From Frankia sp. RB7 (GTDB lineage: Bacteria > Pseudomonadota > Alphaproteobacteria > Rhizobiales > Xanthobacteraceae): a stretch of 64,000 nucleotides of DNA. The stretch is taken from positions 124,001-188,000 of the forward strand of contig JAUEPE010000007.1 in assembly GCA_030403585.1 (NCBI GenBank), given 5' to 3'. The translations under genes and the position numbers were made by a program. Of this stretch, positions 1-8,639 are shown one piece after another. The first letter of the stretch is position 1; each line of letters begins with the position of its first letter. The notes beneath the pieces were generated by a model. That model was not told where the DNA came from, ran no database searches, and worked only from the letters and a program-made list of their open reading frames with translations.

Positions 1-1383
1 CAGCGGCGCGTCGTACTGCACGGCAGTCGCGAATTCCTGCCCGTTCATCAGGAAGCAGCCGTCGCCGGCAAAGGCGACGACGACGCGATCCGGAAACTGC
101 CGTTTGGCGAGAACCGCGGCCGGCACGCCATAGCCCATCGAACCGGAGGTCGGTGCGAGCTGCGAGGCAAAGCTATGGAAGCGGTGATGGCGATGGATCC
201 AGCCGGCATAATTGCCGGCGCCATTGCAGACGATCGCGTCCTTCGGCAGGCGGTCGCGCAGCCAGGTCATGACCTGGCCGTACTGGAACGTGCCCGGCAG
301 CTCGCGCGCCTTGTCGGTCCAGGCCAGATAATCGGCATGCGCCTTGGCGGCCTCGCCCTTCCAGGCGACGGCACCTGACGGCTTCAGCGTCTCGACGGCG
401 GCGGCGAACGCGGCCGGCGTCGCCTGGATCGCGAGCTCCGGCTGATAGATGCGGCCGAGCTCTTCGGAGCCGGGATGCACGTGGATCAGCTTCTGCTTCG
501 GCGTCGGAATATCGAGCAGCGTGTAGGACGACGACGGCATCTCCGACATGCGGCCGCCGATGAGGAGAATGACATCGGCGTTGTCGATGCGCGCCTTCAG
601 GCCCGGGCTGGGCCCGATGCCGAGATCGCCGGCATAGTGCGAATGATCGGCATCGATCAGCGACGCCCGGCGGAACGAGGTCGCGACCGGCAGGTCGAAC
701 CGTTCGGCAAAGCGCGCGATGCTCATGGTGGCGTCGTCAGTCCAGCGCGAGCCGCCGAGGATGACCAGCGGCGCCTTGGCGCTCGCAAGCATCGCACTGA
801 CCTGCTCGATATCAGCGGGAGCGGGCCAGCTCACCGCGGGCTCGATGCGCAGGGCATCGGCGACAGCGGCGGTCTCGGTCAGCATGTTCTCCGGCAGCGC
901 GATCACGACGGGACCCGGGCGGCCCTGCATGGCGACGCGGAAGGCGCGCGCCACCAGCTCCGGAATGCGATCGGGGCGATCGATCTCGACCGCCCATTTC
1001 GCCATGGGGCCGAACACCGCCTTGTAGTCAAGCTCCTGGAACGCCTCGCGCTCGCGCATGCCGGTGTCGACCTGGCCGACGAACAGGATCATCGGCGTCG
1101 AGTCCTGCATCGCTATGTGGACGCCGTGGCTGGCATTGGTCGCGCCGGGGCCGCGGGTGACGAAGCAGATACCGGGCCGCCCGGTGAGCTTGCCATAGGC
1201 CTCCGCCATCATCGCCGCACCGCCTTCGGCACGGCAGATCACGACGTCGATCGGGCTGTCATGCAGCGCGTCGAGTGCCGCGAGGTAGCTCTCGCCCGGC
1301 ACGCAAGTGACGCGGTCGACGCCCTGGGCGACCAGCTGATCGATCAGGATCTGGCCCCCGGTGCGGGTGTTGCGAATGGTCAT
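1..1383 (-). CDS. Thiamine-pyrophosphate-dependent enzyme (acetolactate synthase-like), 3' end cut by the window
   Basis: The reverse strand reads as an uninterrupted frame from an ATG at 1383 to the window edge (461 codons), so the C-terminus is missing. The N-terminal TPP domain has an 'RAEGGAAMMAEAYGK' segment whose Glu (about residue 53) matches the cofactor-activating glutamate of this superfamily. A central domain has 'GRPGPVVIALP', and near the edge 'FAGDGCFLMN' is the GDG...N TPP/Mg-binding motif. The family includes acetolactate synthase, sulfoacetaldehyde acetyltransferase and benzoylformate decarboxylase, and the substrate cannot be told from the fragment. Its ATG overlaps the TGA of the aminotransferase (ATGA), so it is the last visible gene of a RidA-aminotransferase-TPP-enzyme operon. 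That suggests a catabolic role rather than branched-chain amino-acid synthesis. Confidence 0.88.
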   Translation of the reverse strand, partial: MTIRNTRTGGQILIDQLVAQGVDRVTCVPGESYLAALDALHDSPIDVVICRAEGGAAMMAEAYGKLTGRPGICFVTRGPGATNASHGVHIAMQDSTPMILFVGQVDTGMREREAFQELDYKAVFGPMAKWAVEIDRPDRIPELVARAFRVAMQGRPGPVVIALPENMLTETAAVADALRIEPAVSWPAPADIEQVSAMLASAKAPLVILGGSRWTDDATMSIARFAERFDLPVATSFRRASLIDADHSHYAGDLGIGPSPGLKARIDNADVILLIGGRMSEMPSSSYTLLDIPTPKQKLIHVHPGSEELGRIYQPELAIQATPAAFAAAVETLKPSGAVAWKGEAAKAHADYLAWTDKARELPGTFQYGQVMTWLRDRLPKDAIVCNGAGNYAGWIHRHHRFHSFASQLAPTSGSMGYGVPAAVLAKRQFPDRVVVAFAGDGCFLMNGQEFATAVQYDAPL

Positions 1384-2606
1384 GACAGCTCCCTGCAGGC
1401 TTTGGCGATGCGCTTTAAGGCTTCGCGCAAGTTTTGTTCCGAGGTGGCGTAGGACAGGCGGAAATAAGGTGCAAGGCCGAAACAGCTGCCCGGCACCACA
1501 GCCACGTCATGCCTCTCCAGCAGGAAGCGGCAAAACGTTACGTCGCTGTCGATGACGGCACCATTCGGCGTACGGCGGCCGATCAGGCCGGCGCAGCTCG
1601 CATAGGTGTAGAACGCGCCTTCCGGCCGGCGGCAGGTGACGCCGTCGATGGCGTTGAGCGCATCGACCACGATGTCGCGGCGGCGCTGGAACGCGGCACG
1701 ACGTTCAATCAGCACGTCCTGCGGGCCGGTCAGCGCGGCGATCGCGGCGGCCTGGCTCACCGAGGAGGGATTGGTCGTGCTCTGGCTCTGCACCACGGCC
1801 ATCGCCGCGATCAGCTCGCGCGGACCGCCGCCATAGCCGACGCGCCAGCCGGTCATGGCATAGGCCTTGGAGACGCCGTTGACGGTCAGCGTGCGCGATT
1901 TCAGGCTCGGCTCGAGCGCTGCAGCCGTGACGAACGGCAGGCCGTCATAGATCAGGTGCTCGTAGATATCGTCGGCCATCAGCCAGACATGCGGATGGCG
2001 CTTCAGCACGTCCAGGATCGGCCGTAGCTGCGCCGCGGAATAGGCCGCGCCGGTCGGATTGGATGGCGAGTTCAGCAGCAGCCAGCGCGTGCGCGGCGTG
2101 ATCGCGCGTTCGAGATCGGCGGCATCGAGGCGAAAGCCGTTGTCCTCGCGGCACAGCACATCCACCGGCGTGCCGTCGGCGATGCGCACCATGTCGGCAT
2201 AGCTGGTCCAGTAGGGTGCGGCGAGGATGACCTCGTCGCCGGGACTTAAGCTGGCCATGAAGGCGTTGTGGATCACCTGCTTGGCGCCGGCGCCAGCAGT
2301 GATCTCGTCGGCGGCATAGACGAGATCGTTCTCGCGGCGGAATTTCTCGGCGATCGCAGCCTTCAATTCCAGCGAACCGTCGAGGATGGTGTATTTGGTC
2401 TGGCCGGCGCGAATGGCGCGCTCCGCCGCGTCCTTGGCATGATCGGGCGTGTCGAAATCAGGCTCGCCGGCGCCGAGCACGATCACCGGCCGCCCCTCGC
2501 GCTTCAGGCGCTGCGCGACCGCGCCGATCTTCAGGATCTCCGAGACGCCAATCGCGCTGATGCGCTGTGCCGGACGGAAGGTCGATGCGGGTGCCCTGAC
2601 AGTCAC
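1380..2606 (-). CDS. Pyridoxal-phosphate aminotransferase, class I/II (aspartate aminotransferase-like)
   Basis: The 408-residue protein has the fold-type I aminotransferase signatures. 'NSPSNPTG' contains the conserved Asn (about 183), 'ADDIYE' the Asp/Tyr pair (about 212-215), 'GVSKAYAMTGWRVGY' the PLP-binding Lys (about 247), and an Arg in the C-terminal 'YFRLSYAT' would bind the substrate carboxylate. Length is normal for the AAT-I family. It lies nine bases after the RidA gene and overlaps the TPP-enzyme start by four bases, so the three are almost certainly co-transcribed. RidA proteins remove reactive enamine/imine intermediates made by PLP enzymes, which fits this neighbour. Substrate specificity (aspartate, aromatic or other) cannot be assigned from sequence alone. 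Confidence 0.9.
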   Translation of the reverse strand: MTVRAPASTFRPAQRISAIGVSEILKIGAVAQRLKREGRPVIVLGAGEPDFDTPDHAKDAAERAIRAGQTKYTILDGSLELKAAIAEKFRRENDLVYAADEITAGAGAKQVIHNAFMASLSPGDEVILAAPYWTSYADMVRIADGTPVDVLCREDNGFRLDAADLERAITPRTRWLLLNSPSNPTGAAYSAAQLRPILDVLKRHPHVWLMADDIYEHLIYDGLPFVTAAALEPSLKSRTLTVNGVSKAYAMTGWRVGYGGGPRELIAAMAVVQSQSTTNPSSVSQAAAIAALTGPQDVLIERRAAFQRRRDIVVDALNAIDGVTCRRPEGAFYTYASCAGLIGRRTPNGAVIDSDVTFCRFLLERHDVAVVPGSCFGLAPYFRLSYATSEQNLREALKRIAKACRELS

Positions 2607-2615
2607 GGCCGACCT

Positions 2616-2969
2616 CTACGCGCGCGCGGCGATCGCGATCACTTCGATGCGGAAGGCGGGATCGGCAAGCTCGACCTTGCCGCAGGCGCGCGTCGGCGTG
2701 TTGCCCGGCACGACCCAGGCGTCATAGACCGCGTTCATGGCGTCGAAATCGTCCATCGTCTTGAGCCAGACCTGCACGCTGAGCAGGCGCGACTTGTCGG
2801 TGCCGGCGCGCGCCAGCATGTCGTCGACCTTCGCCAGCGCCTCTTTGGTCTGCTGGGTGATGTCGGCGGTCTTGGTATCCGCCACTTGCCCTGCGAGGAA
2901 AACGAGATCGCCGAACACGGAGGCGCGGCTGCGGCGGGCGTTCTGGTCGATGCGGGTGATATCCGACAT
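2616..2969 (-). CDS. RidA/YjgF/UK114-family enamine/imine deaminase
   Basis: The protein has 117 residues, typical for the family. The C-terminal signature 'PTRACGKVELADPAFRIEV' carries the conserved Arg (about 94) that binds the substrate carboxylate, and a Glu (about 109) near the end. RidA homologues hydrolyse 2-aminoacrylate and related imines to 2-ketoacids in the cytosol. It is the first gene of the leftward operon with an aminotransferase and a TPP enzyme, so it may serve that aminotransferase's reactive product. The divergent Rid subfamilies (Rid1-7) differ in activity, and this member cannot be placed with certainty. Confidence 0.88.
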   Translation of the reverse strand: MSDITRIDQNARRSRASVFGDLVFLAGQVADTKTADITQQTKEALAKVDDMLARAGTDKSRLLSVQVWLKTMDDFDAMNAVYDAWVVPGNTPTRACGKVELADPAFRIEVIAIAARA

Positions 2970-3040
2970 GGCGAATGTTCTCTGATGTCCTAAAGGGATG
3001 AAGTCAGGTTGAATCGGTCTGGCGGCTCGCTCGCTGCACC

Positions 3041-3060
3041 TCTCCCGCTTGCGGGGGAGG
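3041..3060. repeat. Short GC-rich palindrome (CTCCCGC-TT-GCGGG family)
   Basis: CTCCCGC, TT, then GCGGGGGAG form a hairpin in the gap between the RidA gene and the downstream end of the hydroxyacid dehydrogenase gene. The same core recurs at 8337-8358, 8571-8592, 15939-15960 and 16043-16066. It is a dispersed intergenic repeat and could also end the leftward dehydrogenase transcript. Confidence 0.6.
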
Positions 3061-3121
3061 TCGTCGCGCGGAGGGAGCGCAATCCTTTCTCGGCTACTAT
3101 TCGGGCCGATCTCATCATGCC

Positions 3122-4039
3122 TTACTTGCCGGTGGCGATGATGCGGCGGCAGTGATCGAGCGCAGCACCGATGAGATTGTCGCTCGCCTCGGGCGTACGG
3201 AACGCCGAATGCGCCGACAGCGTCACGTTCGGCAGTTTTGTCAGGGCATGACCTGCCGGCAGCGGCTCGACGGTGAAGACGTCGAGGCCGGCATGGGCAA
3301 TGTGGCCGGAGCGGAGCGCGTCGAGCATCGCGTCCTCGTCGACGACAGCACCGCGCGCGGTGTTGATCAAAATGCTGCCGGGACGCATCTGCGCGATGCG
3401 CTGGCGCGACAGGAAGCCCTTGGTCTCGTCGTTCAGCAACAGATGCAGCGAGATGACATGGCTCTCCGCGAGCAGCTTCTCCAGCGAAACGAACACGACG
3501 CCCGGATGCGTCTTCGGCGTCCTGTTCCAGGCAATCACCTTCATGCCGCAGCCCGCCGCCATGCGCGCGGCTTCCGCCGCGATGCCGCCGAAACCGATCA
3601 GGCCGAGCGTCTTGCCGGTGAGCTGCACCGCGTCACGACGCAGCCAGTTGCCTTCGCGCATGCCACGATCCATCTCGCCAAAACTCTTGGCGGACGCCCA
3701 CATCAAGGCGATCGCGCATTCGGCCACGGCCGTGTCGCCATAGCCCTTGATGGTGTGAACCGCGATACCACGCTCAGCGAGCTCTTCCGGATTCATATAG
3801 CTGCGCGCGCCGGTGCCGAGGAAGACGACATGCTTGAGCGCCTTGCACGTCTCGGCGATCGCACTCGGCACGGCGGTGTGATCGACGATCATGATCTCGG
3901 CATCGCCAAGCAGGCCGGGCAGATCGTCCGGCTTGATGGAAGGATTGCGGTTGATGCTGACGGGCAGCTTCTGCGAGGCCAGCAGCTTGTCGGTCACCGC
4001 CGCCAGGGTGTCGTTCGCATCGACGAATAGGGCGCGCAC
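3122..4039 (-). CDS. NAD(P)-dependent D-2-hydroxyacid dehydrogenase
   Basis: The 305-residue protein has the D-isomer-specific 2-hydroxyacid dehydrogenase layout. The Rossmann motif 'GLIGFGGIA' sits near residue 147. The catalytic triad is Arg in 'NTARGAVVDE' (about 229), Glu in 'VEPLP' (about 258) and His in 'LSAHSAF' (about 277). Family members reduce 2-ketoacids or oxidise D-2-hydroxyacids (phosphoglycerate, glyoxylate/hydroxypyruvate, D-lactate). It is divergent from the amino-acid ABC transporter at 4277 and shares a 237-base control region with it, so it may act on a ketoacid derived from the imported compound. The exact substrate is not visible. Confidence 0.88.
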   Translation of the reverse strand: MRALFVDANDTLAAVTDKLLASQKLPVSINRNPSIKPDDLPGLLGDAEIMIVDHTAVPSAIAETCKALKHVVFLGTGARSYMNPEELAERGIAVHTIKGYGDTAVAECAIALMWASAKSFGEMDRGMREGNWLRRDAVQLTGKTLGLIGFGGIAAEAARMAAGCGMKVIAWNRTPKTHPGVVFVSLEKLLAESHVISLHLLLNDETKGFLSRQRIAQMRPGSILINTARGAVVDEDAMLDALRSGHIAHAGLDVFTVEPLPAGHALTKLPNVTLSAHSAFRTPEASDNLIGAALDHCRRIIATGK

Positions 4040-4080
4040 AGGCCTCTCCTTCAGTACTTCTCTATATTGCGTTCAGTCTT

Positions 4081-4220
4081 GTATTCAGAGTTGAATGCGA
4101 TTTACAACCCTTCGCTACGGGGAATTTTGCGTAATCCTGCCAAGATATTGGGCTCATTTCTGCTTTGCCGCCCAAATGGCCAGCAAATCAAAATACCGTA
4201 TTGCATTTTATCCTGAATAC
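4081..4220. promoter_or_regulatory. Divergent control region with inverted repeats (candidate operators)
   Basis: The AT-richer gap between the dehydrogenase (leftward) and the ABC transporter (rightward) has GTATTCAG at 4081-4088 and its reverse complement CTGAATAC at 4213-4220. The first copy lies inside a local palindrome, ATTCA-GAGT-TGAAT (4083-4096). Paired sites flanking a divergent promoter suit a GntR- or LysR-type regulator, but no regulator gene lies beside this region, so its identity is open. Confidence 0.4.
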
Positions 4221-4276
4221 AGAAATAGTCCAGTGGCCGGAGACGATCCGACCCAAATTCCAGGGAGACAGAGACC

Positions 4277-5113
4277 ATGAATCGCAGGGATGCTCTCACC
4301 ACCGTCGCGCTCGCGGGCGCCGCGATGGCTGCCGCAAGCGGCTCGGCCAAGGCCGACGCACCGACCTCCACGCTCGACCGCATCAAGAAGAATGGCGTGC
4401 TCCGGGTCGCCGTCATCGTCGGACAGGAGCCCTACTTCCACAAGGATCTCGCCACCAACGAATGGTCGGGCGCCTGCATCGACATGGCCAAGGACATCGC
4501 CGGCAAGCTCGGCGCCAAGCTCGAGACGCTGGAATCGACCTGGGGCAACCAGATCCTTGACCTGCAGGCCGACAAGGTCGACCTCGCCTTCGCCGTGAAC
4601 CCGACGCCGGAGCGCGCGCTGGTGATCGACTTCTCGACGCCGATCCTGGTGCACTCCTTCACCGTCATCACCAAGAAGGGCTTTGCCAAGCCGCAGATCT
4701 GGGCCGATCTCAACAAGCCCGAGGTCAAGATCGCGGTCGATATCGGCTCCACGCATGAGACCATCGCGCGCCGCTATTGCCCGAAGGCGAACATCCTCGG
4801 CTTCAAGAACCGCGACGAGGCGATCCTTGCGGTTGCGACCGGACGTGCCGACTGCAACGTCTCGCTCGCCGTGCTGTCCGTCTCGACGCTGAAGAAGAAC
4901 CCGAACCTCGGCGATCTCGCGATCCCGCGCCCGCTGCTGACGCTGCCGACCAACATGGGCATCCGCGCCGAGAGCGATCGCCGCTACAAGGATTTCCTCA
5001 GCGCCTGGGCCGACTACAATCGCTCGATGGGCCAGACCCGCGAATGGATGCTGAAAGGCTTCGAAGCCGTCGGCCTCACCGCCGACGATCTCCCGCCCGA
5101 AGTTCAGTTCTGA
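4277..5113 (+). CDS. Amino-acid ABC transporter, periplasmic substrate-binding protein
   Basis: The 278-residue protein begins with 'NRRDAL' and a hydrophobic Ala-rich stretch ending 'GSAKA' near residue 26. This is a Tat-like export signal. The mature part matches family 3 solute-binding proteins ('GVLRVAVIVGQEPY' at the first strand, 'WGNQILDLQADKVDLAF', 'ALVIDFSTPILV', 'IAVDIGSTHE'). It is the first gene of a compact transporter operon, with the permease start six bases after its stop. The likely ligand is a polar amino acid or related amine; specificity cannot be read from sequence. The divergent dehydrogenase suggests linked uptake and catabolism. Confidence 0.9.
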   Translation: MNRRDALTTVALAGAAMAAASGSAKADAPTSTLDRIKKNGVLRVAVIVGQEPYFHKDLATNEWSGACIDMAKDIAGKLGAKLETLESTWGNQILDLQADKVDLAFAVNPTPERALVIDFSTPILVHSFTVITKKGFAKPQIWADLNKPEVKIAVDIGSTHETIARRYCPKANILGFKNRDEAILAVATGRADCNVSLAVLSVSTLKKNPNLGDLAIPRPLLTLPTNMGIRAESDRRYKDFLSAWADYNRSMGQTREWMLKGFEAVGLTADDLPPEVQF

Positions 5114-5119
5114 TCGATC

Positions 5120-5782
5120 ATGTATGTCTGGGACTTCGCGGCGCTCAAGCCATATTGGGGCCTGATCGGGCAAGGGCTCCTGGTCACCCTGTTCTACACG
5201 GTGACCACGGTGGTCGCGGGTCTCGCCATCGGATTGTTCGTCGGCATCCTGCGCACGACGGCGCCGCGTTGGGTCACGGTGCCGCTGCGTCTCTATATCG
5301 AGGTGTTCCGCTGCACGCCGTTACTCGTGCAGCTGATCTGGGTCTACTACGCCCTGCCGGTCCTGATCGGCGTCGACATGTCGCCGGCGATGGCCTGCTT
5401 CATCGCGCTGTCGCTCTATGCCGGCTCGTTCTACGCCGAAATCTTCCGCGGCGGCATCGAGGCCGTTGACACCGGCCAGTGGGAGGCCGGCCGCGCCATC
5501 GGCATGCGCCGCGGCAAGATCTTTCGCCGCATCGTGCTGCCGCAGGCAACCCAGGTGATGATCCCCTCCTTCATCAACCAGACCATCATGCAGCTCAAGA
5601 ACACTTCGCTGGTGTCGGTGGTCGCTGTCGGTGATCTGCTCTACCAGGGCACTGTCATCACCGCGACGAGCTACAAGCCGCTCGAGGTCTACACCACGAT
5701 CGCCGTGCTGTATTTCGTCGTGCTGTTCCCGCTGACGCTGGTCGCGGACCAGATCGAGCTGCGGATGGGAGCGCATCGATGA
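5120..5782 (+). CDS. Amino-acid ABC transporter permease (HisM/GlnP type)
   Basis: The 220-residue inner-membrane protein has about five hydrophobic segments. The cytoplasmic coupling loop '[23 protein letters not shown]' region (about residues 117-140) carries the EAA-type motif that docks to the ATPase. '[15 protein letters not shown]' is typical of the His/Glu/Gln/Arg permease family. One permease gene only is present, so it probably works as a homodimer. Its stop overlaps the ATPase start by four bases (ATGA), indicating translational coupling. Confidence 0.9.
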   Translation: MYVWDFAALKPYWGLIGQGLLVTLFYTVTTVVAGLAIGLFVGILRTTAPRWVTVPLRLYIEVFRCTPLLVQLIWVYYALPVLIGVDMSPAMACFIALSLYAGSFYAEIFRGGIEAVDTGQWEAGRAIGMRRGKIFRRIVLPQATQVMIPSFINQTIMQLKNTSLVSVVAVGDLLYQGTVITATSYKPLEVYTTIAVLYFVVLFPLTLVADQIELRMGAHR

Positions 5783-6537
5783 ACGCTCTGGCCGCTGACA
5801 ATATCCACAAGGCGTTCGGCGATAACGAGGTGCTCAAGGGCGTCTCGCTCTCGGTCGCGCGCGGCGAGGTCGTCACCCTCATTGGCGCCTCCGGCTCCGG
5901 CAAGTCGACCTTCCTGCGCTGCCTCAACCTGCTGGAAATGCCGCAGCAGGGCGAGCTTGCTATCGGGGCGCACATATTTTCCTTCGGCAAAGGCATGCGT
6001 ACCGCGGGCGATGCACAGCTCGCTCTGCTCCGCCGTAGCGTCGGCATGGTGTTCCAGCATTTCAACCTGTTCCCGCACATGTCCGTGCTCGCCAATGTCA
6101 CCGAGGGCCCGGTGCAGGTGAAGGGCATGGCGCAGGCGCAAGCCAACGAACTCGGCCGCGACCTGCTCGCCAAGGTGGGCCTCGCCGACAAGGCGGACGC
6201 CTTCCCGAGCCGCCTGTCCGGCGGCCAGAAGCAGCGCGTCGCCATCGCGCGTGCGCTCGCGATGAAACCCGACGTGATGCTGTTCGACGAGCCGACCTCG
6301 GCGCTCGATCCCGAGCTCGTCGGCGAAGTGCTCTCCGTCATCCGCAGCCTTGCCGCCGAAGGCATGACCATGGTGCTGGTCACCCACGAGATGGCCTTCG
6401 CCGCCGACGTCTCAACCCGCGTCGGCTTCATGAACGACGGCGTCATGGCCGAGATCGGCACGCCGGACGAGACCATCCGCCAGCCGCGCAGCGAGCGGCT
6501 GAAAGCGTTTTTGAACCGGTTTCACGAGACACATTGA
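5779..6537 (+). CDS. Amino-acid ABC transporter ATP-binding protein (GlnQ/HisP type)
   Basis: The 252-residue ATPase shows Walker A 'GASGSGKST' (about residues 35-43), the 'QHFNLFPHM' Q-loop, signature '[15 protein letters not shown]', Walker B '[13 protein letters not shown]' and the switch His in 'LVTHEM'. It is the third gene of the operon with the substrate-binding protein and permease and completes a polar amino-acid importer. Sequence is full length for the family. Confidence 0.92.
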   Translation: MNALAADNIHKAFGDNEVLKGVSLSVARGEVVTLIGASGSGKSTFLRCLNLLEMPQQGELAIGAHIFSFGKGMRTAGDAQLALLRRSVGMVFQHFNLFPHMSVLANVTEGPVQVKGMAQAQANELGRDLLAKVGLADKADAFPSRLSGGQKQRVAIARALAMKPDVMLFDEPTSALDPELVGEVLSVIRSLAAEGMTMVLVTHEMAFAADVSTRVGFMNDGVMAEIGTPDETIRQPRSERLKAFLNRFHETH

Positions 6538-6699
6538 CGCGGATGCCCCGAGCAAACCGGGACGCTGATATGCAGACGCGTTACGTGGAGCTTCCGGTGT
6601 TGACGCGGACCCATGCGCGTTTAAGTAGGTGAGACAAATACTGCAGGGGTGGTGACGTTTGCCGGGCTGGTTCCCCTCGACGCCACCAATGCAGGACAC

Positions 6700-8001
6700 A
6701 TGACGACCTCGCCAAGCGCGACATCGAACTCGGCTTCCGCGCCCCCTCATCTCGCCATCGTCCTGTTCTCGCTCGCGATGGGCGGCTTTGCGATCGGAAC
6801 CACCGAATTCGCATCGATGAGCCTGCTGCCGTTCTTCGCGGCCGACCTTCATATCGACGAGCCGACGGCCGGGCACGCGATCAGCGCCTATGCCCTCGGC
6901 GTGGTGCTGGGCGCGCCGTTAATTGCCGTGCTTGGTGCGCGGTTCGCCCGGCGCACGCAGCTTCTGGTGCTGATGGCCGTGTTCGCGCTCGGCAACGCCC
7001 TCACCGCGCTTGCGCCGGGCTTCGGTTCCATGATCGCGGCCCGCTTTCTCTCAGGCCTGCCCCACGGCGCCTATTTCGGCATCGCCGCGCTGGTGGCGGC
7101 CTCGCTCGTTCCGCAACATCGCCGCTCGCGGGCGGTCGGCCAAGTCATGCTCGGCCTGACCGTCGCCACCATCATCGGCGTTCCCTTGGCCAATTTGATC
7201 GGCCAGGCCGTCGGCTGGCGCGCGAGTTTTGCCCTCGTGTCGGTGTTGGCGCTGCTCACGATGTTGCTCTGCGCGCTGTTCGCGCCGCGCGACCAAGCCG
7301 GCCGGTCGGATCCGCTGCGCGAGCTCGGCGCGCTCAAAAGCCGCCGCGTCTGGACGACGCTCGCGATCGGCGCCATCGGCTTCGGCGGCATGTTCGCCGT
7401 CTACACTTATCTGGCGACGACCTTGATCGAGGTCACCAAAGTCAGCACCGAGGTCATTCCGTTCTTCCTGGCGATCTTCGGCATCGGCGCCACGCTCGGC
7501 AATCTGGTCGTGCCGCGCTTCGCCGATCGCGCGCTGATGCCGACGGCGGGCGTCATCCTGTTGTTCGCAGCCGTGGCGCTGCTGGCATTTCCGCTTGTCG
7601 CCGGCAATCCCTGGCTGCTCGCGATCGACATTTTTGCGATCGGCGCAAGCGTCGCGCTCGGGGCCGTGCTGCAAACGCGATTGATGGACGTCGCGGGAGA
7701 CGCGCAGGCGCTCGCCGCCGCGCTCAACCATTCGGCGTTCAACACGGCCAATGCGCTCGGGCCATTCCTCGGCGGCCTCGCCATTCGCCAGGGACTCGGT
7801 TGGACCTCCACCGGCCCCGTCGGCGCCGGGCTGGCGGTTCTGGGCTTTCTGATCTGGATCGTCGCCTATCGCGACACCGGCGGCGCGCCGGTCGAACATT
7901 TCTCAGGCAGCGACACAGCACCACGAGAGGACGCTCCCCTCAAGCGCGCACCGCCGCTGGCGCCAATTGAGCGGAGCCGCTCGGAGGATCCGGTGGCCTG
8001 A
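6700..8001 (+). CDS. MFS transporter, DHA1-type efflux (AraJ/PbuE-like)
   Basis: The protein has 433 residues from the ATG at 6700, which has AGGA a few bases upstream. An in-frame GTG at 6649 would add 17 residues without obvious signal. Twelve hydrophobic segments are visible. 'GTTEFASMSLLPFFAADLHI' in the first helix and 'GARFARRTQLLVLM' in the loop between helices 2 and 3 are typical of drug/arabinose-efflux DHA1 carriers. The C-terminal roughly 50 residues are hydrophilic and low in structure. No regulator sits next to it, and the substrate is unknown. Confidence 0.87.
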   Translation: MTTSPSATSNSASAPPHLAIVLFSLAMGGFAIGTTEFASMSLLPFFAADLHIDEPTAGHAISAYALGVVLGAPLIAVLGARFARRTQLLVLMAVFALGNALTALAPGFGSMIAARFLSGLPHGAYFGIAALVAASLVPQHRRSRAVGQVMLGLTVATIIGVPLANLIGQAVGWRASFALVSVLALLTMLLCALFAPRDQAGRSDPLRELGALKSRRVWTTLAIGAIGFGGMFAVYTYLATTLIEVTKVSTEVIPFFLAIFGIGATLGNLVVPRFADRALMPTAGVILLFAAVALLAFPLVAGNPWLLAIDIFAIGASVALGAVLQTRLMDVAGDAQALAAALNHSAFNTANALGPFLGGLAIRQGLGWTSTGPVGAGLAVLGFLIWIVAYRDTGGAPVEHFSGSDTAPREDAPLKRAPPLAPIERSRSEDPVA

Positions 8002-8016
8002 CCGATTGCAACGCGC

Positions 8017-8175
8017 TCACAACAGGGCGGCGTTGAAAGCCTCTCCGTAGATCATCGCGGCCACGAGTGAGACCAGCAGCCCCGCGCCCGAGAAGATCAC
8101 CAGGATCTTCAGAGTTTCAACGTCGACATCGGTTCCCGTCGCCCGGGATATTGCCTTTGCCAGTGCAGCAATCAT
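8017..8175 (-). CDS. Small single-span membrane protein, unknown function
   Basis: A 52-residue frame starts at an ATG at 8175 and ends at TGA 8017. It begins 'MIAALAKAISRATG' and has one hydrophobic stretch ('ILVIFSGAGLLVSLVAAMIY') in its second half. It is convergent with the MFS gene, with its stop 16 bases beyond that gene's stop. Codon use looks like the surrounding coding DNA, and the sequence is neither repetitive nor part of the nearby palindromic repeat. No family is recognised. Confidence 0.55.
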   Translation of the reverse strand: MIAALAKAISRATGTDVDVETLKILVIFSGAGLLVSLVAAMIYGEAFNAALL

Positions 8176-8336
8176 CGCGAGCTCCGAAGCCGGCCGCGCG
8201 GAGGCGGGGCCTGACTTGATCTAGCGCAGATCGGCGCATCTGCGTGTGATCCAGATTACAGGTGTGCCCCGGTGATCGGCCCGCACCAAAGCGCGATGGG
8301 ACTAGGCTCGATTGTCGCCGCGACGGAGGTCCGCTC

Positions 8337-8592
8337 CCTCTCCCGCTTGCGGGCAGGGCAATCGCATATGGGCAGAACGTAGCAGGAAACGCGCTCGCGG
8401 CCATCCTTCGAGACGCCCGCCTTCGGCGGGCCCTCAGGATGAGGACCGAATGCGTGGCAGCTGATTTATAGGCAAAGCTGCCGCTGAGCCTCATCCTGAG
8501 GAGACCGCGGAGCGGTCGTCTCGAAGGACGAGGCGTGCGCTCGGATTTCACCGAGACCGATATGCGATTGCCCTGCCCGCAAGCGGGAGAGG
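8337..8592. repeat. Nested inverted-repeat element with perfect 33-base arms
   Basis: Positions 8337-8369 are the exact reverse complement of 8560-8592 (arms begin CCTCTCCCGCTTGCGGGCAG). Inside them a second inverted pair (TCCTTCGAGACG... and its partner near 8500-8527, both flanked by CCTCAGGATGAGG-type sequence) nests symmetrically. There is no coding frame. The non-coding gap 8176-8639 is filled mostly by this element. It looks like a small non-autonomous element or composite palindromic repeat of the kind frequent between Bradyrhizobium genes. Confidence 0.65.
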
Positions 8593-8639
8593 TTGAGCGA
8601 GCCCGCGGCGCGATCGATTCAACCAAAAGCCATTCCGCA

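Noticed and set aside
475..1452. A 325-codon open frame on the plus strand
   Set aside because: It lies wholly opposite the TPP-enzyme gene, whose translation has clear family motifs; the plus-strand product is Arg/His/Asp-rich with no recognisable domain.
4277..6537. A rhizopine or opine uptake locus
   Set aside because: The transporter is a generic polar amino-acid type and nothing in the sequence points to opines specifically.
7051..7899. A long minus-strand frame under the MFS transporter
   Set aside because: Its product is a charged, low-complexity sequence typical of an antisense shadow of a high-GC membrane-protein gene.
8337..8592. A CRISPR array or a tRNA-like structure in the repeat region
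   Set aside because: There are no regularly spaced direct repeats with unique spacers, and the symmetry is of inverted type; no cas gene is present.
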